Counted from the first letter of the stretch, positions 43,046-52,124 are shown. The stretch: DNA of 64,000 nucleotides from Acidimicrobiales bacterium (GCA_020629635.1 JAHDCX010000006.1:1-64000), one strand, 5' to 3'. A program made the numbers and translations. Notes: generated by a model not told the origin, from the letters alone.

Positions 43046-44058
43046 CCGCGGTTTCGGACGGTCGCACGCTCGATGCGCTCGAGGCGAGACTTGTGGCTCT
43101 GCCGGGCGTCTCGGTCGATCGCGATGCACCTGCGGGCTTTGCGTGCACGTATCGGACCGGGGGGCATTTCGCCTTGCTGGTGACGATCGACGACCACGCT
43201 TCGGTCGAGCCCGTTGCTGTGGCGATCGCCGGCACGGACGTCGAGACCATCCCGGTCGGCAAGGGCTCGAATCTTCTGATCTCGGACGCCGGGTTCCCCG
43301 GAGTTGCTGTCCGTCTCGGGGAAGGCCTCGCGGCGATCGACATCGTTCGGTCCGACGCCGCCACCGACTCCACAGACAGCACCGAAGACGGGCGGGTGCT
43401 CGTGCGTGCTGGAGGTGCCGCGGGCCTGCCGATCGTTGCCCGAGCGACGGTCAAGGCCGGGCTCGCCGGATTCGAATGGGCGGTGGGTGTGCCCGGAACG
43501 ATCGGCGGCGCCGTCTTCATGAACGCTGGCGGGCATGGCAGCGACATGTCGGCGTCGTTGGCCGAGGTGACGGTCGCCGACCTGCGTTCGGGCGAGCTCG
43601 ACGTCCGAAAGGCGGAGTCGCTCGACCTGGGCTACCGGAGGAGCAATCTCGACTCCAGCGAGCTCGTGGTGTCGGCGACGCTCGCTCTCGAGGTGGCAAC
43701 CGATGACGTGGATGGGGACGCGCTCTTGAAGGAAATCGTTTCGTGGCGACGTGCGAACCAGCCCGGCGGTCCAAATGCGGGTTCGGTGTTCACGAACCCC
43801 GTCGGAGACTCCGCTGGTCGCCTGATCGACACGGCAGGCGGCAAGGACCTCGCCGTCGGTGGGGCGTCGGTGTCGTCCAAGCATGCCAATTTCATTCAGG
43901 CCGGCGATGGGGCCTCGGCCGACGACGTGGTGACGCTCATGGAGCACGTGGCCGAGCTGGTCGAACGCGTGCACGGTGTGCGCCTCACGGCCGAGACGAG
44001 ACTCATTGGCTTCGACCCCGAACGGGTGGCGCGGTTGCACGGCGAGGGAGCGACATGA
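43042..44058 (+). CDS. murB: UDP-N-acetylenolpyruvoylglucosamine reductase
   Basis: The 338-residue FAD enzyme reduces UDP-GlcNAc-enolpyruvate to UDP-MurNAc with NADPH. FACTYRTGGHFALLV and PVGKGSNLLISDAGFPGVAVRL form the FAD domain; GFEWAVGVPGTIGGAVFMNAGGHG is the family signature. YRRSNL, GSVFTNPVG (catalytic Ser region), SAGRLIDTAGGKDL and VSSKHANFIQ follow. It overlaps murC and ftsQ by 4 bases each, so it is translated as part of the chain. Confidence 0.96.
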   Translation: MTAVSDGRTLDALEARLVALPGVSVDRDAPAGFACTYRTGGHFALLVTIDDHASVEPVAVAIAGTDVETIPVGKGSNLLISDAGFPGVAVRLGEGLAAIDIVRSDAATDSTDSTEDGRVLVRAGGAAGLPIVARATVKAGLAGFEWAVGVPGTIGGAVFMNAGGHGSDMSASLAEVTVADLRSGELDVRKAESLDLGYRRSNLDSSELVVSATLALEVATDDVDGDALLKEIVSWRRANQPGGPNAGSVFTNPVGDSAGRLIDTAGGKDLAVGGASVSSKHANFIQAGDGASADDVVTLMEHVAELVERVHGVRLTAETRLIGFDPERVARLHGEGAT

Positions 44059-44963
44059 AGGCCGAGATGACGACGGAGATGAACGCAACGACGCGGCGAC
44101 ACCGACAGCAGCGTCGCGCGAAGAGCCGGGCGGCGGCCCCCGGCCCGCGAGGGCGCCGACCCCAGTCTCAAAGCCCGTCGGCGAAGTCGGCCGAACCTCG
44201 CGAAGTCCGCGGACGCCACCCGCTCGATGGTTGGCGCGGTTGGTTGCTCGTCGGCGCGTTCGCCGTCGCGGCTGCCGTGTTCGTCGTCCTGAAGGCGCCC
44301 GTCTTCTCGATCGACGAGGTGCAGATCAGCGGAGCGGCACGCACGAGCGAGGGCGCAATCCTGTCTGCGCTCGACATTCCTAGCGGGACTGCGCTGGCCA
44401 CCTGGGATGCCGGCCCCGGCACCGAGGCGATTGCCGCGCTTCCGTGGGTCGAAGAGGTTCGGATCACGAAGGCGTATCCCGCCACGGTCCGGGTCGTCGT
44501 TCGAGAGCGAGCGGTGACGGCCAGCGTCGGATCGCCGATTCGTCAGGAGTGGCTCGTGATCTCTGAGGACGGCCACGTGCTCGAGCGGCGGATGACCCCA
44601 GCAGGGGACTCGCGGATCGTCCTGGCGCCGGCATACGTCATCGACGACGCAATGGTGGGGGATCGTGTGTCCGACGTTGATCCCGCAATCGTCGCGTCGA
44701 CCGGCCTCCCTCTCCAGCTCGATGCGTGGGTCGACCACTGGCGAATCGACGCGGACGGTGCCGTGACGATCGGTCTGGTCGGTGGAGCGGAAGCCCATCT
44801 CGGTCGCACCGGTGAGCACCGGACCCAGTACGTGTCGCTCGCGTCGATCCTCGACGGGGGCACGAGCCTCGTCTGCATCGACCACATCGATCTCGAGGTT
44901 GCCGACACTCCGGTCATCACCCGCGATGCCGAGTGTCTCGTGGCCGCTGCCGCCTTCGGGTGA
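44055..44963 (+). CDS. ftsQ: Cell division protein FtsQ
   Basis: The 302-residue protein has a basic, disordered cytoplasmic tail (1-55), one membrane helix (about 61-78, WLLVGAFAVAAAVFVVLKA) and a POTRA domain (VFSIDEVQISGAARTSEGAI, about 80-150). The FtsQ beta domain (LPWVEEVRITKAYPATVRVVV, DGHVL) follows. It links FtsB/FtsL to the septal machinery. Start ATG 44055 overlaps murB by 4 bases. It is the last gene before the 255-base ftsZ leader. Confidence 0.93.
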   Translation: MKAEMTTEMNATTRRHRQQRRAKSRAAAPGPRGRRPQSQSPSAKSAEPREVRGRHPLDGWRGWLLVGAFAVAAAVFVVLKAPVFSIDEVQISGAARTSEGAILSALDIPSGTALATWDAGPGTEAIAALPWVEEVRITKAYPATVRVVVRERAVTASVGSPIRQEWLVISEDGHVLERRMTPAGDSRIVLAPAYVIDDAMVGDRVSDVDPAIVASTGLPLQLDAWVDHWRIDADGAVTIGLVGGAEAHLGRTGEHRTQYVSLASILDGGTSLVCIDHIDLEVADTPVITRDAECLVAAAAFG

Positions 44964-45031
44964 GCTGCCGAACACGACTCTTGAGCGACCCCGTGCGGAC
45001 GACCCCGATCTCGTTTTGCGGAAACCGGCGT

Positions 45032-45054
45032 CAGGTGGTTTCCTACTTCACCTG
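45032..45054. promoter_or_regulatory. Inverted repeat in the ftsQ-ftsZ gap
   Basis: CAGGTG (45032-45037) and CACCTG (45049-45054) form perfect 6-bp arms around 11 bases. It lies 165 bases before the ftsZ start, upstream of two strong hairpins, and might be an operator of an ftsZ promoter. No promoter boxes could be fixed with confidence. Confidence 0.35.
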
Positions 45055-45107
45055 CGGTGCTTGATGTACCACAGAGAGCGAGTAGGGGTCAGTGGCGCAT
45101 GCCCACG

Positions 45108-45184
45108 CCCCGACCACCCGCAATGCCGATACGGTCGGCACCGTCGGGTGGTCGGGGATGAGGGTGGCTCCACTGCGTGGAGCC
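45108..45184 (+). ncRNA. Structured ftsZ leader (two strong hairpins)
   Basis: Positions 45108-45120 (CCCCGACCACCCG) pair perfectly with 45145-45157, and inside the loop GCCGA/TCGGC (45125-45129 and 45135-45139) form a second helix. A separate 8-bp hairpin follows, GGCTCCAC (45166-45173) with GTGGAGCC (45177-45184). The ftsZ ribosome binding site is 20 bases further on and remains outside the stems. The arms are too perfect to be chance; the function is unknown. Confidence 0.55.
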
Positions 45185-45218
45185 GTACGCGAAGATCGGG
45201 ACCGGAGGAACCAGCCCC

Positions 45219-46412
45219 ATGAACGGAATACCGCAGAACTACCTCGCCTTGATCAAGGTCGTCGGGGTGGGCGGCGGCGGCGTGAACGCCGTCAACCGGA
45301 TGATCGATGCCGGACTCAAAGGCGTCGAGTTCGTCGCCGTCAACACTGATGCGCAGGCGCTGCTCATGAGCGATGCGGACATCAAGCTCGACATCGGCCG
45401 TGAGCTCACCCGCGGGCTCGGAGCCGGCTCGGACCCCGAGGTCGGACGTCAGGCCGCGGAGGATCACCGCGAAGAGATTCGCTCCGCACTCGAAGGCTCG
45501 GACATGGTGTTCATCACCGCCGGCAAGGGCGGCGGCACCGGAACCGGTGCCGCACCGGTCATCGCCGAGGTTGCCCGCGAATGCGGTGCACTGACGATCG
45601 GCGTCGTCACGAGGCCATTCGGCTTCGAGGGTCGCCGACGTGCCGTCCAGGCCGAGCAGGGCATTCAACGGCTGAAGGACAACGTTGACACCCAGATCGT
45701 CATCCCCAACGATCGATTGCTGACCGTCTCGAACGAGAACACGAGTGTCCTCAATGCATTCAAGATGGCCGACGAGATCCTCCTGCAGGGAGTGCAGGGA
45801 ATCACCGATCTCATCACGACTCCTGGCTTGATCAACACCGACTTCGCGGACGTGAAGATGATCATGTCCAACGCCGGATCCGCCCTCATGGGCATCGGCT
45901 ACGCATCGGGAGAAGGGCGGGCACTGGCCGCCGCCCGCGCCGCCATCAGCTCGCCGTTGCTCGAGGCCTCGATCGAGGGCGCACGCGGCATCCTGCTCAA
46001 CATCTCGGGTGGCTCTGATCTGGGGCTCTTCGAGGTCAATGAAGCCGCCGAGGTCATCCACGGCGTGGCCCATCCGGACGCCAACATCATCTTCGGCGCG
46101 GTGATCGACGACGAGATGGGAGACGACGTTCGTGTCACCGTGATCGCGGCAGGATTTGAGCGTTGGGAGAACTCGACGTCAACGGCGGCGACTACTCCGG
46201 CCACTGCGTCGACGCCGTCGGAGAGCACGTCGGTGTCGGCGGCTTCGGAGACGTCGACAACCCCGTCCACCGTCGCGGAGTCTGCGGACACCTTTTCTAT
46301 TGCGCGCGACGATGACGATCTCGAGATCGCGGACGTCTTCGCCGACCCGGTGGACGCCGATGGTGACGGCGACGATGACGACGACTTCGACGTCCCGTCC
46401 TTTCTTCGCTGA
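45219..46412 (+). CDS. ftsZ: Cell division GTPase FtsZ
   Basis: The 397-residue tubulin homologue polymerises into the Z-ring. [44 protein letters not shown] (tubulin signature), TRPFGFEG, and the T7 loop region [20 protein letters not shown] are present. After the core (to about 315) comes a Ser/Thr/Ala-rich linker and an acidic tail ending [11 protein letters not shown], the conserved C-terminal peptide that binds SepF. ATG 45219 is chosen over GTG 45177 because GGAGGAA lies 8 bases upstream. ftsA is absent; sepF is 1.4 kb downstream. Confidence 0.98.
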   Translation: MNGIPQNYLALIKVVGVGGGGVNAVNRMIDAGLKGVEFVAVNTDAQALLMSDADIKLDIGRELTRGLGAGSDPEVGRQAAEDHREEIRSALEGSDMVFITAGKGGGTGTGAAPVIAEVARECGALTIGVVTRPFGFEGRRRAVQAEQGIQRLKDNVDTQIVIPNDRLLTVSNENTSVLNAFKMADEILLQGVQGITDLITTPGLINTDFADVKMIMSNAGSALMGIGYASGEGRALAAARAAISSPLLEASIEGARGILLNISGGSDLGLFEVNEAAEVIHGVAHPDANIIFGAVIDDEMGDDVRVTVIAAGFERWENSTSTAATTPATASTPSESTSVSAASETSTTPSTVAESADTFSIARDDDDLEIADVFADPVDADGDGDDDDDFDVPSFLR

Positions 46413-46442
46413 CCGACCCCGGTCGAGTCGAGCGGATCGTCG

Positions 46443-47126
46443 ATGATTCGCCATTCGATCGCGCGCCAGGACGGATCGCGGGTGGAGATCTGCGTGACCG
46501 AGGTTCACGACGGCGACTTTCACATCGACGCCGACCCGGTCGAACTCGGCGCCCGCCGTTCGGCGGTTCTCCCCGGGTCGTGGCACGTTGTGCGTCAGGT
46601 CCACGGCAACAACGTGGCGGACGCCGACGACAAGGCGACGTGGCTCGATGGCGGCGCGCCACAGGCAGACGCGATCTTCACCCGACAGACCGGAACCGTG
46701 ATCGCGGTTCAGGGCGCGGATTGCGCGCCGGTGGCGATGCTCGGGACCAACGGCACGATCGGTCTGGCTCACGCCGGCTGGAAAGGGCTCCGAGACGGCG
46801 TGCTCGACGCCTTGGCCGACCGGGTCGGCCCCGTCGAACAGGCGATCCTCGGCCCCGCAATCGAGCCGGGGTGCTACGCGTTCTCCGAACCCGACCTGGA
46901 GGCGCTGGTCGAGGTCCTGGGAGATCGAGCCCGTGGGGTGACCGCGGCCGGAACGCCGGCATTGGATTTGCCCGGAGCGATCACTGCACGGCTCGAGGCC
47001 CTTGGTGTGGTTGCGGTCGAACGTCTCGGCGGCTGTACCGCCTGCTCCCCGAACTGGTTCAGCCATCGGGCGCGGCGCGATGGAGCACGCCACGCCATGG
47101 CGGCGCGTCTCGTGGCGGCCACATGA
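46443..47126 (+). CDS. pgeF: PgeF family protein (purine nucleoside phosphorylase/peptidoglycan editing factor)
   Basis: The 227-residue protein matches the YfiH/laccase-domain family. VRQVHGNNV, VIAVQGADCAPVAML, GLAHAGWKGLRDGVLD, LGPAIEPGCYAF and CTACSPNWFSHRARR hold the His, Cys and His zinc or copper ligands. Members have been described both as purine nucleoside phosphorylase/adenosine deaminase and as a factor that removes wrong residues from peptidoglycan precursors. The gene often lies between ftsZ and yggS in actinobacteria, as here. The stop overlaps yggS by 4 bases. Confidence 0.9.
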   Translation: MIRHSIARQDGSRVEICVTEVHDGDFHIDADPVELGARRSAVLPGSWHVVRQVHGNNVADADDKATWLDGGAPQADAIFTRQTGTVIAVQGADCAPVAMLGTNGTIGLAHAGWKGLRDGVLDALADRVGPVEQAILGPAIEPGCYAFSEPDLEALVEVLGDRARGVTAAGTPALDLPGAITARLEALGVVAVERLGGCTACSPNWFSHRARRDGARHAMAARLVAAT

Positions 47127-47782
47127 TCGACGTCGAACTCGTGGCCGACCGGGTCAGCGCCATTCGCGAGGAGATCGTGCGATACGGACGGCCGGACTGT
47201 CGGTTGGTCGCCGTGACCAAGGGCTTTGGACCGGATGTCATCACGCTGGCGCGTGCACTCGGGCTCGATGATGTCGGGGAGAGCTACGCCCAGGAGATCG
47301 ATCACAAGCGGCGGGCCATCGGCGACGCACGCCTGCACTTCATCGGGCGCATCCAGCGCAACAAGGTTCGAAAGATCGCCGACGCCGTCGATCTCTGGCA
47401 CTCGGTCGATCGCATCGAGATCGTCGACGAGATCGCCAAACGATCACCGGGAGCGCCGATCCTGCTCCAAGTTCAGCCGTCGGGCGATGAAACAAAGGCG
47501 GGCTTCGTTGCCGAGGAGATCGAGTCGGTACTCGCATACGCCGTCGACGCCGAACTCGATGTCCGGGGCCTGATGACGATGGGTGTGCACGGCGACGAGG
47601 CCGCCACCCGCCAGACGTTCGACCGCGTGACGGCGCTCGCGGATCGGCTCGACCTCGCCGAGCGGTCGATGGGTATGAGCGGCGACCGGCTGGCCGCCCT
47701 TGGCGCGGGCTCGACGATGTTGCGGGTGGGCTCGGCGCTGTTCGGCCCACGCCCTGAGCGACCCGTGGTTCCACCGATCTGA
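47123..47782 (+). CDS. YggS-type pyridoxal phosphate homeostasis protein
   Basis: The 219-residue protein is the single-domain PLP-binding (PLPBP/YggS) family. CRLVAVTKGFG holds the PLP lysine; HFIGRIQRNKVRKIA, LLQVQPSGDETKAGF, RGLMTMG and MSGDRLAALGAGSTMLRVGS (phosphate-binding end) match the family. It controls free PLP and amino-acid balance rather than catalysing a known reaction. It overlaps pgeF by 4 bases and is followed by sepF, the usual order in actinobacteria. Confidence 0.92.
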   Translation: MIDVELVADRVSAIREEIVRYGRPDCRLVAVTKGFGPDVITLARALGLDDVGESYAQEIDHKRRAIGDARLHFIGRIQRNKVRKIADAVDLWHSVDRIEIVDEIAKRSPGAPILLQVQPSGDETKAGFVAEEIESVLAYAVDAELDVRGLMTMGVHGDEAATRQTFDRVTALADRLDLAERSMGMSGDRLAALGAGSTMLRVGSALFGPRPERPVVPPI

Positions 47783-47804
47783 CCACACCGAGTACTCTGT
47801 GTGG
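47783..47804. promoter_or_regulatory. Inverted repeat just upstream of sepF
   Basis: CCACAC and GTGTGG form 6-bp arms around CGAGTACTCT, itself containing GAGTACTC, a perfect 8-bp palindrome. It ends 14 bases before the sepF start. TACTCT could serve as a -10 element. An operator or short hairpin is possible. Confidence 0.4.
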
Positions 47805-47818
47805 CGCAGGAGGAGCGA

Positions 47819-48490
47819 ATGTCCAGCTTCTACAAAAAGGCAGTCGTCTGGCTCGGCCTCAACGAGGAGTACCCCGAGGACGACCATCGCGAGCTGCCGC
47901 ACCGCGAACCCTCGCGTCGCGCGCCGCAGGAACGTCGCGGTCCTGAGGTGCGAGAGCGGCCCGTTGGTCCGTCGCCGGCCCCAGTCCGGTCGGGTGCCGC
48001 CGTTCAGACGCCTCGGCCGGCCGCTGACCGCGGGTCGAGCGAAGTCCGCGCCGTTCCGATGTCTGGTGCCCCGACACAAAGCGAGGTGGACGCCGTGTCC
48101 GAACCCCGAGTCTCCCGCCCGTCGAACCGCCCAGCAGGCGCGCTGCCGGAAGGGGCTGTCCGAGCCATCCCGATGGAGGACCCGCCGGAGGCCTCGGCGA
48201 TCGGAACCGTTCGACCGGTCGCGGGCCCGACGACACGGCGCCCAAATGTCGTGATCCCAAAGTCGTTCAACGACGCGCAAGAGGTCGGCGATCTTTTCAA
48301 GGACGCCCAGCCCGTCATCGTCAATCTCGAGAACGCCGAGCGTGATCTCGCTCGGCGGCTCATCGATTTCGCATCCGGGCTCTGTTACGGGCTCGGTGGT
48401 CAGATGGAGAAGGTGGCAAAGGACGTCTACCTTCTGACTCCGACGGACGTGTCGGTGTCCGAAGAGGACCGACGGCAGTACACGTCGTGA
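47819..48490 (+). CDS. sepF: Cell division protein SepF
   Basis: The 223-residue protein begins MSSFYKKAVVWLGLNEEYPE, the membrane-binding amphipathic helix typical of SepF. A long Pro/Arg-rich disordered linker (20-135) precedes the DUF552 domain (about 140-220: VVIPKSFNDAQEVGDLFKD, PVIVNLENAERDLARRLIDF, GLCYGLGGQMEKVAKDVYLL, TPTDVSVS). SepF anchors FtsZ to the membrane and replaces FtsA. ATG 47819 is preceded by AGGAGG; an in-frame GTG at 47801 is the alternative. Confidence 0.95.
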   Translation: MSSFYKKAVVWLGLNEEYPEDDHRELPHREPSRRAPQERRGPEVRERPVGPSPAPVRSGAAVQTPRPAADRGSSEVRAVPMSGAPTQSEVDAVSEPRVSRPSNRPAGALPEGAVRAIPMEDPPEASAIGTVRPVAGPTTRRPNVVIPKSFNDAQEVGDLFKDAQPVIVNLENAERDLARRLIDFASGLCYGLGGQMEKVAKDVYLLTPTDVSVSEEDRRQYTS

Positions 48491-48530
48491 TTGTCGTCCT
48501 GGCACTCCGGCAATTCCAGAGAGGTGAACG

Positions 48531-49958
48531 GTGGATCTGATTCGTGAGCTGAAGGACGTGCGCTTCGACCTGAATCTGCGCGGCTACGACTGCGATTCGG
48601 TGGACGCATTCCTGGCCAAGGTTCGTGGCGAGGTGGCCGATGTTCTGGCGACCAAGGAGTCTGCGGATCGGCGGGTTCAGGCGCTGGAAGAACAACTCGC
48701 GTCAGGCGAGTCGGACACCGAAGGCACCCTCCGACGCACCTTGGTCCTCGCCCAGCGGCTCGCGGACGAGACGGTCGCGGACGCCCGCAAGACAGCGAGC
48801 GAACTGGTGGACTCGGCAACGAGCGAGGCGAATGCCGCCCGTCAGAGCGCCGAAACCGAAGCCGAACAAGCCCGAAAGACGGCATCAGACGAGGCCGATG
48901 CCCTCCGCGAAGCGGCTCGTTCCGAGCTCGAGCAGGCGCATCTCTCGGCGACGGCCTCTGCCGAGGAGAGTGCCGCAGAGGCGGCCCGAATTCGCAGCGT
49001 CGCCAACGATGAGGCAGAGCGGCTGCTCGGCGAGACCGAACGAGCAGGCTCCGCCCGGATCAGCGAGATCGAGGAGGCTGCGCAGGCTGAGGCGGCGGCG
49101 ATGCGCGAGCCGATTCGCGCCGAGGTCACCGAACTGGAACGCATGCGGGAGGACCTCCTGACCGACATCGAGGTGCTCGAGCGGCATCTGGTCGAACAAC
49201 GATCGCGAGTCCGGACGGCGATCGACGCGCTGCGGACGGGAATGTCTGGATCGATCGATGATCTCGAACGTCTCGCTCAAGACGACGAGACGTTCAGCCC
49301 GGCGCCGAGGCCGGCGCTGTCGGGTGCGTCGGCAGCGTCGGTGGACATGGCGCCCGACATCGAGATCACGGAGTCTGTCCGAAACGCAGTCGGCGAGGGA
49401 CCACGTGTCGAATCGATCGCTGCCTCTGATGCAGTGCGGACACGAATCGACGAGCCATCGTCGTCCGCGACCGACACCGACGACACCGACGAGTCGACCG
49501 GGCGACCCGCCCATGCGACCAACGAGAGCCTCGATGACTTCGAGGATTCGACCCCACCAGCACATGCGAGTGCCGATGGCCCTCCGACGGAACGGATGCC
49601 GATCATCACCAATCTCGATTCTGGACCAGAGATCGTCGACGCCGAGCCGACGGCCGAACCGGAGACGGTCTTGGACCTCAACGGCGCGTCGGGAGGCGCC
49701 TTGTTCGTCACCGAAGTGGGCGAACCCGCAACTGTGGCCGCAGAACCGCCCAACTCGCCGGCGACGGCGTTCGCTGATGTCGACATCGACGATGCCAATG
49801 TCGTCGATGACAATGTCGTCGATGACAATGTCGTCGATGACAGTGTCGTCGATGGCCGTGTGTCTGCCACCGAGGAGACCGCGGTAGACGCCGGATTCGT
49901 GTCGGCTTTCACCGAGGCGATCGACGGACTGCCGGTCAGCACAGACGGCGCTTCCTGA
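48531..49958 (+). CDS. DivIVA-domain protein
   Basis: The 475-residue protein starts with a DivIVA N-terminal domain ([26 protein letters not shown] within residues 10-36), followed by a very long Ala/Glu coiled coil (40-245). The C-terminal 220 residues are disordered, acidic and Thr/Ser/Asp rich, including a VVDDN repeat near 425-440. DivIVA proteins bind curved membrane and organise poles, septa and, in actinobacteria, tip growth (Wag31). It sits at the usual place after sepF. The GTG start at 48531 has GAGAGGTGAAC upstream. It is longer than Wag31 owing to the tail. Confidence 0.88.
   Translation: MDLIRELKDVRFDLNLRGYDCDSVDAFLAKVRGEVADVLATKESADRRVQALEEQLASGESDTEGTLRRTLVLAQRLADETVADARKTASELVDSATSEANAARQSAETEAEQARKTASDEADALREAARSELEQAHLSATASAEESAAEAARIRSVANDEAERLLGETERAGSARISEIEEAAQAEAAAMREPIRAEVTELERMREDLLTDIEVLERHLVEQRSRVRTAIDALRTGMSGSIDDLERLAQDDETFSPAPRPALSGASAASVDMAPDIEITESVRNAVGEGPRVESIAASDAVRTRIDEPSSSATDTDDTDESTGRPAHATNESLDDFEDSTPPAHASADGPPTERMPIITNLDSGPEIVDAEPTAEPETVLDLNGASGGALFVTEVGEPATVAAEPPNSPATAFADVDIDDANVVDDNVVDDNVVDDSVVDGRVSATEETAVDAGFVSAFTEAIDGLPVSTDGAS
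49797..49856 (+). repeat. Four 15-bp tandem repeats inside the DivIVA-like gene
   Basis: AATGTCGTCGATGAC stands at 49797, 49812 and 49827, with a fourth copy (AGTGTCGTCGATGGC) at 49842. They encode NVVDD units in the acidic tail. The frame is kept, so copy-number change would not disrupt the gene. Confidence 0.8.
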
Positions 49959-49976
49959 CGTCCGTCCGTCCGATCT

Positions 49977-49996
49977 GGCCTCACAGGCCGTAGAAT
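49977..49996 (+). promoter_or_regulatory. Promoter region of the DksA-like gene
   Basis: TAGAAT at 49991-49996 is a good -10 hexamer. It directly follows GGCCT-CAC-AGGCC (49977-49989), a short inverted repeat that could be an operator or the terminator stem of the DivIVA-like gene. No clear -35 was seen. Confidence 0.4.
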
Positions 49997-50025
49997 CTGC
50001 CGCTCGACACGGGAAGGTGGAGCCA

Positions 50026-50655
50026 ATGGCGAAGAAGTCCGCGACCAAGGCCACCGCAAAGGCTGGCAAGAAGAGCACGTCGACGGCGAAGAAGGCCGCC
50101 CCGAAGAAGGCGGCCAAGAAGGCTGCAGCCAAGAAGGCACCGGCCAAGAAGGCCGCAGCCAAGAAGGCACCGGCCAAGAAGGCTCCCGCGAAGAAGGCGA
50201 TCAGCGGAGTCGAACGGGCCGACGATGCTCGCCGCGCTGAAGCGGATCGCCTGAGCGAATGGAGGAAGGTCTCGTCGAAGGCCTTCAACAAGACATTCCT
50301 CAAGTCGCAAAAAGAAGAACTGCTCCGCGAGCGAGAGAAGTACACCCGATCGGCCGTCTCGTATCGGGAAGAAGCTGATGCGCTGATGCGAGATCGGGAG
50401 CCCGGCGACGTCCAGTTCGACGAGGAGTCCGGCGAAGGGGACACCCTCGCCGTCGAGCGCGAGCGTGATCTGGCGCTCAGCGCCCAGGCCCAACAGGCGG
50501 TCGACGAGATCGACGCGGCGCTGCAACGCCTCGAAGATGGCGTCTACGGCGTGTGTGTCGAGTCGGGCCTTCCGATTCCGGCAGAGCGCCTCGAAGCGAT
50601 CCCGTGGGCGGCGCAGCGGGTCGAGTTCAAGGTCGGCGGCCTCGGTCGCCGGTGA
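50026..50655 (+). CDS. TraR/DksA-like protein with histone-like Lys/Ala tail and no zinc finger
   Basis: The 209-residue protein opens with a Lys/Ala/Pro tail (1-58, repeats of [10 protein letters not shown]) like the tails of histone H1-type nucleoid proteins. Then comes a DksA-like coiled coil ([20 protein letters not shown], to about 155) and a C-terminal segment [20 protein letters not shown], then [16 protein letters not shown]. The second Cys of the first pair is Ser and the last pair is missing, so no C4 zinc site exists. It may bind RNA polymerase or DNA. ATG 50026 is chosen; GTG 50017 is the alternative. lspA follows at once. Confidence 0.8.
   Translation: MAKKSATKATAKAGKKSTSTAKKAAPKKAAKKAAAKKAPAKKAAAKKAPAKKAPAKKAISGVERADDARRAEADRLSEWRKVSSKAFNKTFLKSQKEELLREREKYTRSAVSYREEADALMRDREPGDVQFDEESGEGDTLAVERERDLALSAQAQQAVDEIDAALQRLEDGVYGVCVESGLPIPAERLEAIPWAAQRVEFKVGGLGRR
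50125..50183 (+). repeat. 30-bp tandem repeat encoding the Lys/Ala tail
   Basis: A unit running from GCAGCCAAGAAGGCACCGG at 50125 recurs at 50155 with 29 identical bases, giving a 30-bp period. It encodes [10 protein letters not shown]. Shorter related units surround it from about 50083 to 50199. Confidence 0.75.
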
Positions 50656-50665
50656 GGTAGTGCCG

Positions 50666-51196
50666 GTGACGACGTCGCCGTCTGGCGAGATCACGACGTC
50701 TGCGGTCGACGTCGAGTCAGCCCCGCTGACCCGGCGCGAGGTCGCCGCTCGGCGGTGGCAGCTCGCAACCATCGCGGTGGTCGTCATCGTCATCGATCAG
50801 CTCACCAAATCCTGGGCGTTGGATCGCTTGGCCGACGAGTCGATCGAGGGGCCGTGGGGTTCCTCGTTGCGACTGGTGTTCAACCGAGGTTCGGCCTTCT
50901 CGCTCGGCAGCGGATTCGGCCCCCTGTTCGGGGTGCTCGCATTGGTCATCGGTCTTGGGCTGTTCTTCGTCGTGCGCTCGGTTCGAGAGCGCTCCGTCGT
51001 GTTCGGCCTCGGCCTGGTTCAGGGCGGAGCGATCGGGAACGTCATTGATCGCGCGTTCCGAGACGGCGACGGATTTCTCGGCGGAGCGGTCATCGACTTC
51101 CTCGAGATGGGCGACTGGTGGCCGGTGTTCAACATTGCCGATGTCGCCATTGTCGTTGGCGGGATCATCGTGGTGTTGTTCGGGTCTCGTGCGTGA
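50666..51196 (+). CDS. lspA: Lipoprotein signal peptidase (signal peptidase II)
   Basis: The 176-residue membrane aspartic protease cleaves prolipoproteins before the lipidated Cys. Four helices are predicted, and VVIDQLTKSWALDRL, FNRGSAFSLG, GAIGNVIDRAFRDG (first catalytic Asp) and FNIADVAIVVG (second Asp) are the family blocks. GTG 50666 is chosen because TGAGGT lies 7 bases upstream, inside the end of the preceding gene; GTG 50660 is also in frame. The stop overlaps the next gene by 8 bases. It would process the lipoproteins seen elsewhere in the window. Confidence 0.95.
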   Translation: MTTSPSGEITTSAVDVESAPLTRREVAARRWQLATIAVVVIVIDQLTKSWALDRLADESIEGPWGSSLRLVFNRGSAFSLGSGFGPLFGVLALVIGLGLFFVVRSVRERSVVFGLGLVQGGAIGNVIDRAFRDGDGFLGGAVIDFLEMGDWWPVFNIADVAIVVGGIIVVLFGSRA

Positions 51197-52118
51197 GTCC
51201 GTCCCGTCGGCGCTTGACGGTGAGCGCATCGATCGAGTGATCGCCATGCTCACCGGGGCGTCTCGGTCGGCGGTGGCGGCGCAGATCGACGCAGGCCTCA
51301 TTCGTGTCGACGACACGACCGTGCAGTCGCGCTCACAACGGGTGTCGGAAGGCCAAGTCGTGGATTGCCCTGACCCCGACGTCGCCGAACAGGGTGGGCT
51401 CGCCCCGGAGCCCGACGTCGATGTCGAGGTGATTCACGCCGATACGGATGTCATCGTGGTCGACAAGGCTGCAGGGCAAGTGGTCCATCCGGGCTCGGGA
51501 AACGAGACCGGCACCATCGTGCAGGGACTTCTGGCCCGGTTTCCGGAGATTGCCGGGATCGGGGAGCCGCAAAGGCCCGGGATCGTGCACCGCCTCGACA
51601 AAGGAACGACCGGCGTCTTTGTCGTCGCACGGTCGTCGCGGGCGTATGCGGGGCTGTCGGCGCAGCTCCGAAACCGGTCGGCGGGACGTCGGTACCTCAC
51701 CTGGGCGTGGGGACGGCCAGAGAACGACACAGGGCTGATCGATGCGCCGATCGCGCGAGCGATTCGAGACCCGACTCGCATGTCGGTACGTGACGACGGC
51801 AAGCCGGCCCGGACTCGGTATGTCGTCGAAGCCCGGTGGCGCGACCGTGGTGTGGTGCGTCTGGGCTGTCGGCTCGAGACCGGCCGGACCCATCAGATTC
51901 GAGTGCATCTCGACGCGATTCGTCTCCCGGTTGTCGGCGACCCGAGGTATGGCCAGGGCCGCGACCCGCTCGGGCTCGATCGGCCGGCGCTCCACGCGGT
52001 CGAATTGACCTTCACCCACCCCGCGGACGATCGACCACGGACGTTCGAGTCGCCGTTGCCGTCCGACCTTCGAGCCATGGATGAAGAACTCGGGCCACCG
52101 GACGTGCCGATGCTGTGA
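51189..52118 (+). CDS. RluA/RluD-family pseudouridine synthase
   Basis: The 309-residue protein has an N-terminal S4 RNA-binding domain (ERIDRVIAMLTGASRSAVAA, residues 11-70) and a catalytic domain with IVHRLDKGTTGVFVVA (catalytic Asp), RRYLTWAWG, LGCRLETGRTHQIRVHL and VVGDPRYGQG. It isomerises uridines, probably in 23S rRNA as RluD does; the exact site is not predictable. GTG 51189 overlaps lspA by 8 bases, the common lspA-rluD order in many bacteria. Confidence 0.93.
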   Translation: MRESVPSALDGERIDRVIAMLTGASRSAVAAQIDAGLIRVDDTTVQSRSQRVSEGQVVDCPDPDVAEQGGLAPEPDVDVEVIHADTDVIVVDKAAGQVVHPGSGNETGTIVQGLLARFPEIAGIGEPQRPGIVHRLDKGTTGVFVVARSSRAYAGLSAQLRNRSAGRRYLTWAWGRPENDTGLIDAPIARAIRDPTRMSVRDDGKPARTRYVVEARWRDRGVVRLGCRLETGRTHQIRVHLDAIRLPVVGDPRYGQGRDPLGLDRPALHAVELTFTHPADDRPRTFESPLPSDLRAMDEELGPPDVPML

Positions 52119-52124
52119 CACCAT

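Noticed and set aside
49797-49856. CRISPR-like array
   Set aside because: The units are contiguous 15-bp coding repeats without spacers.
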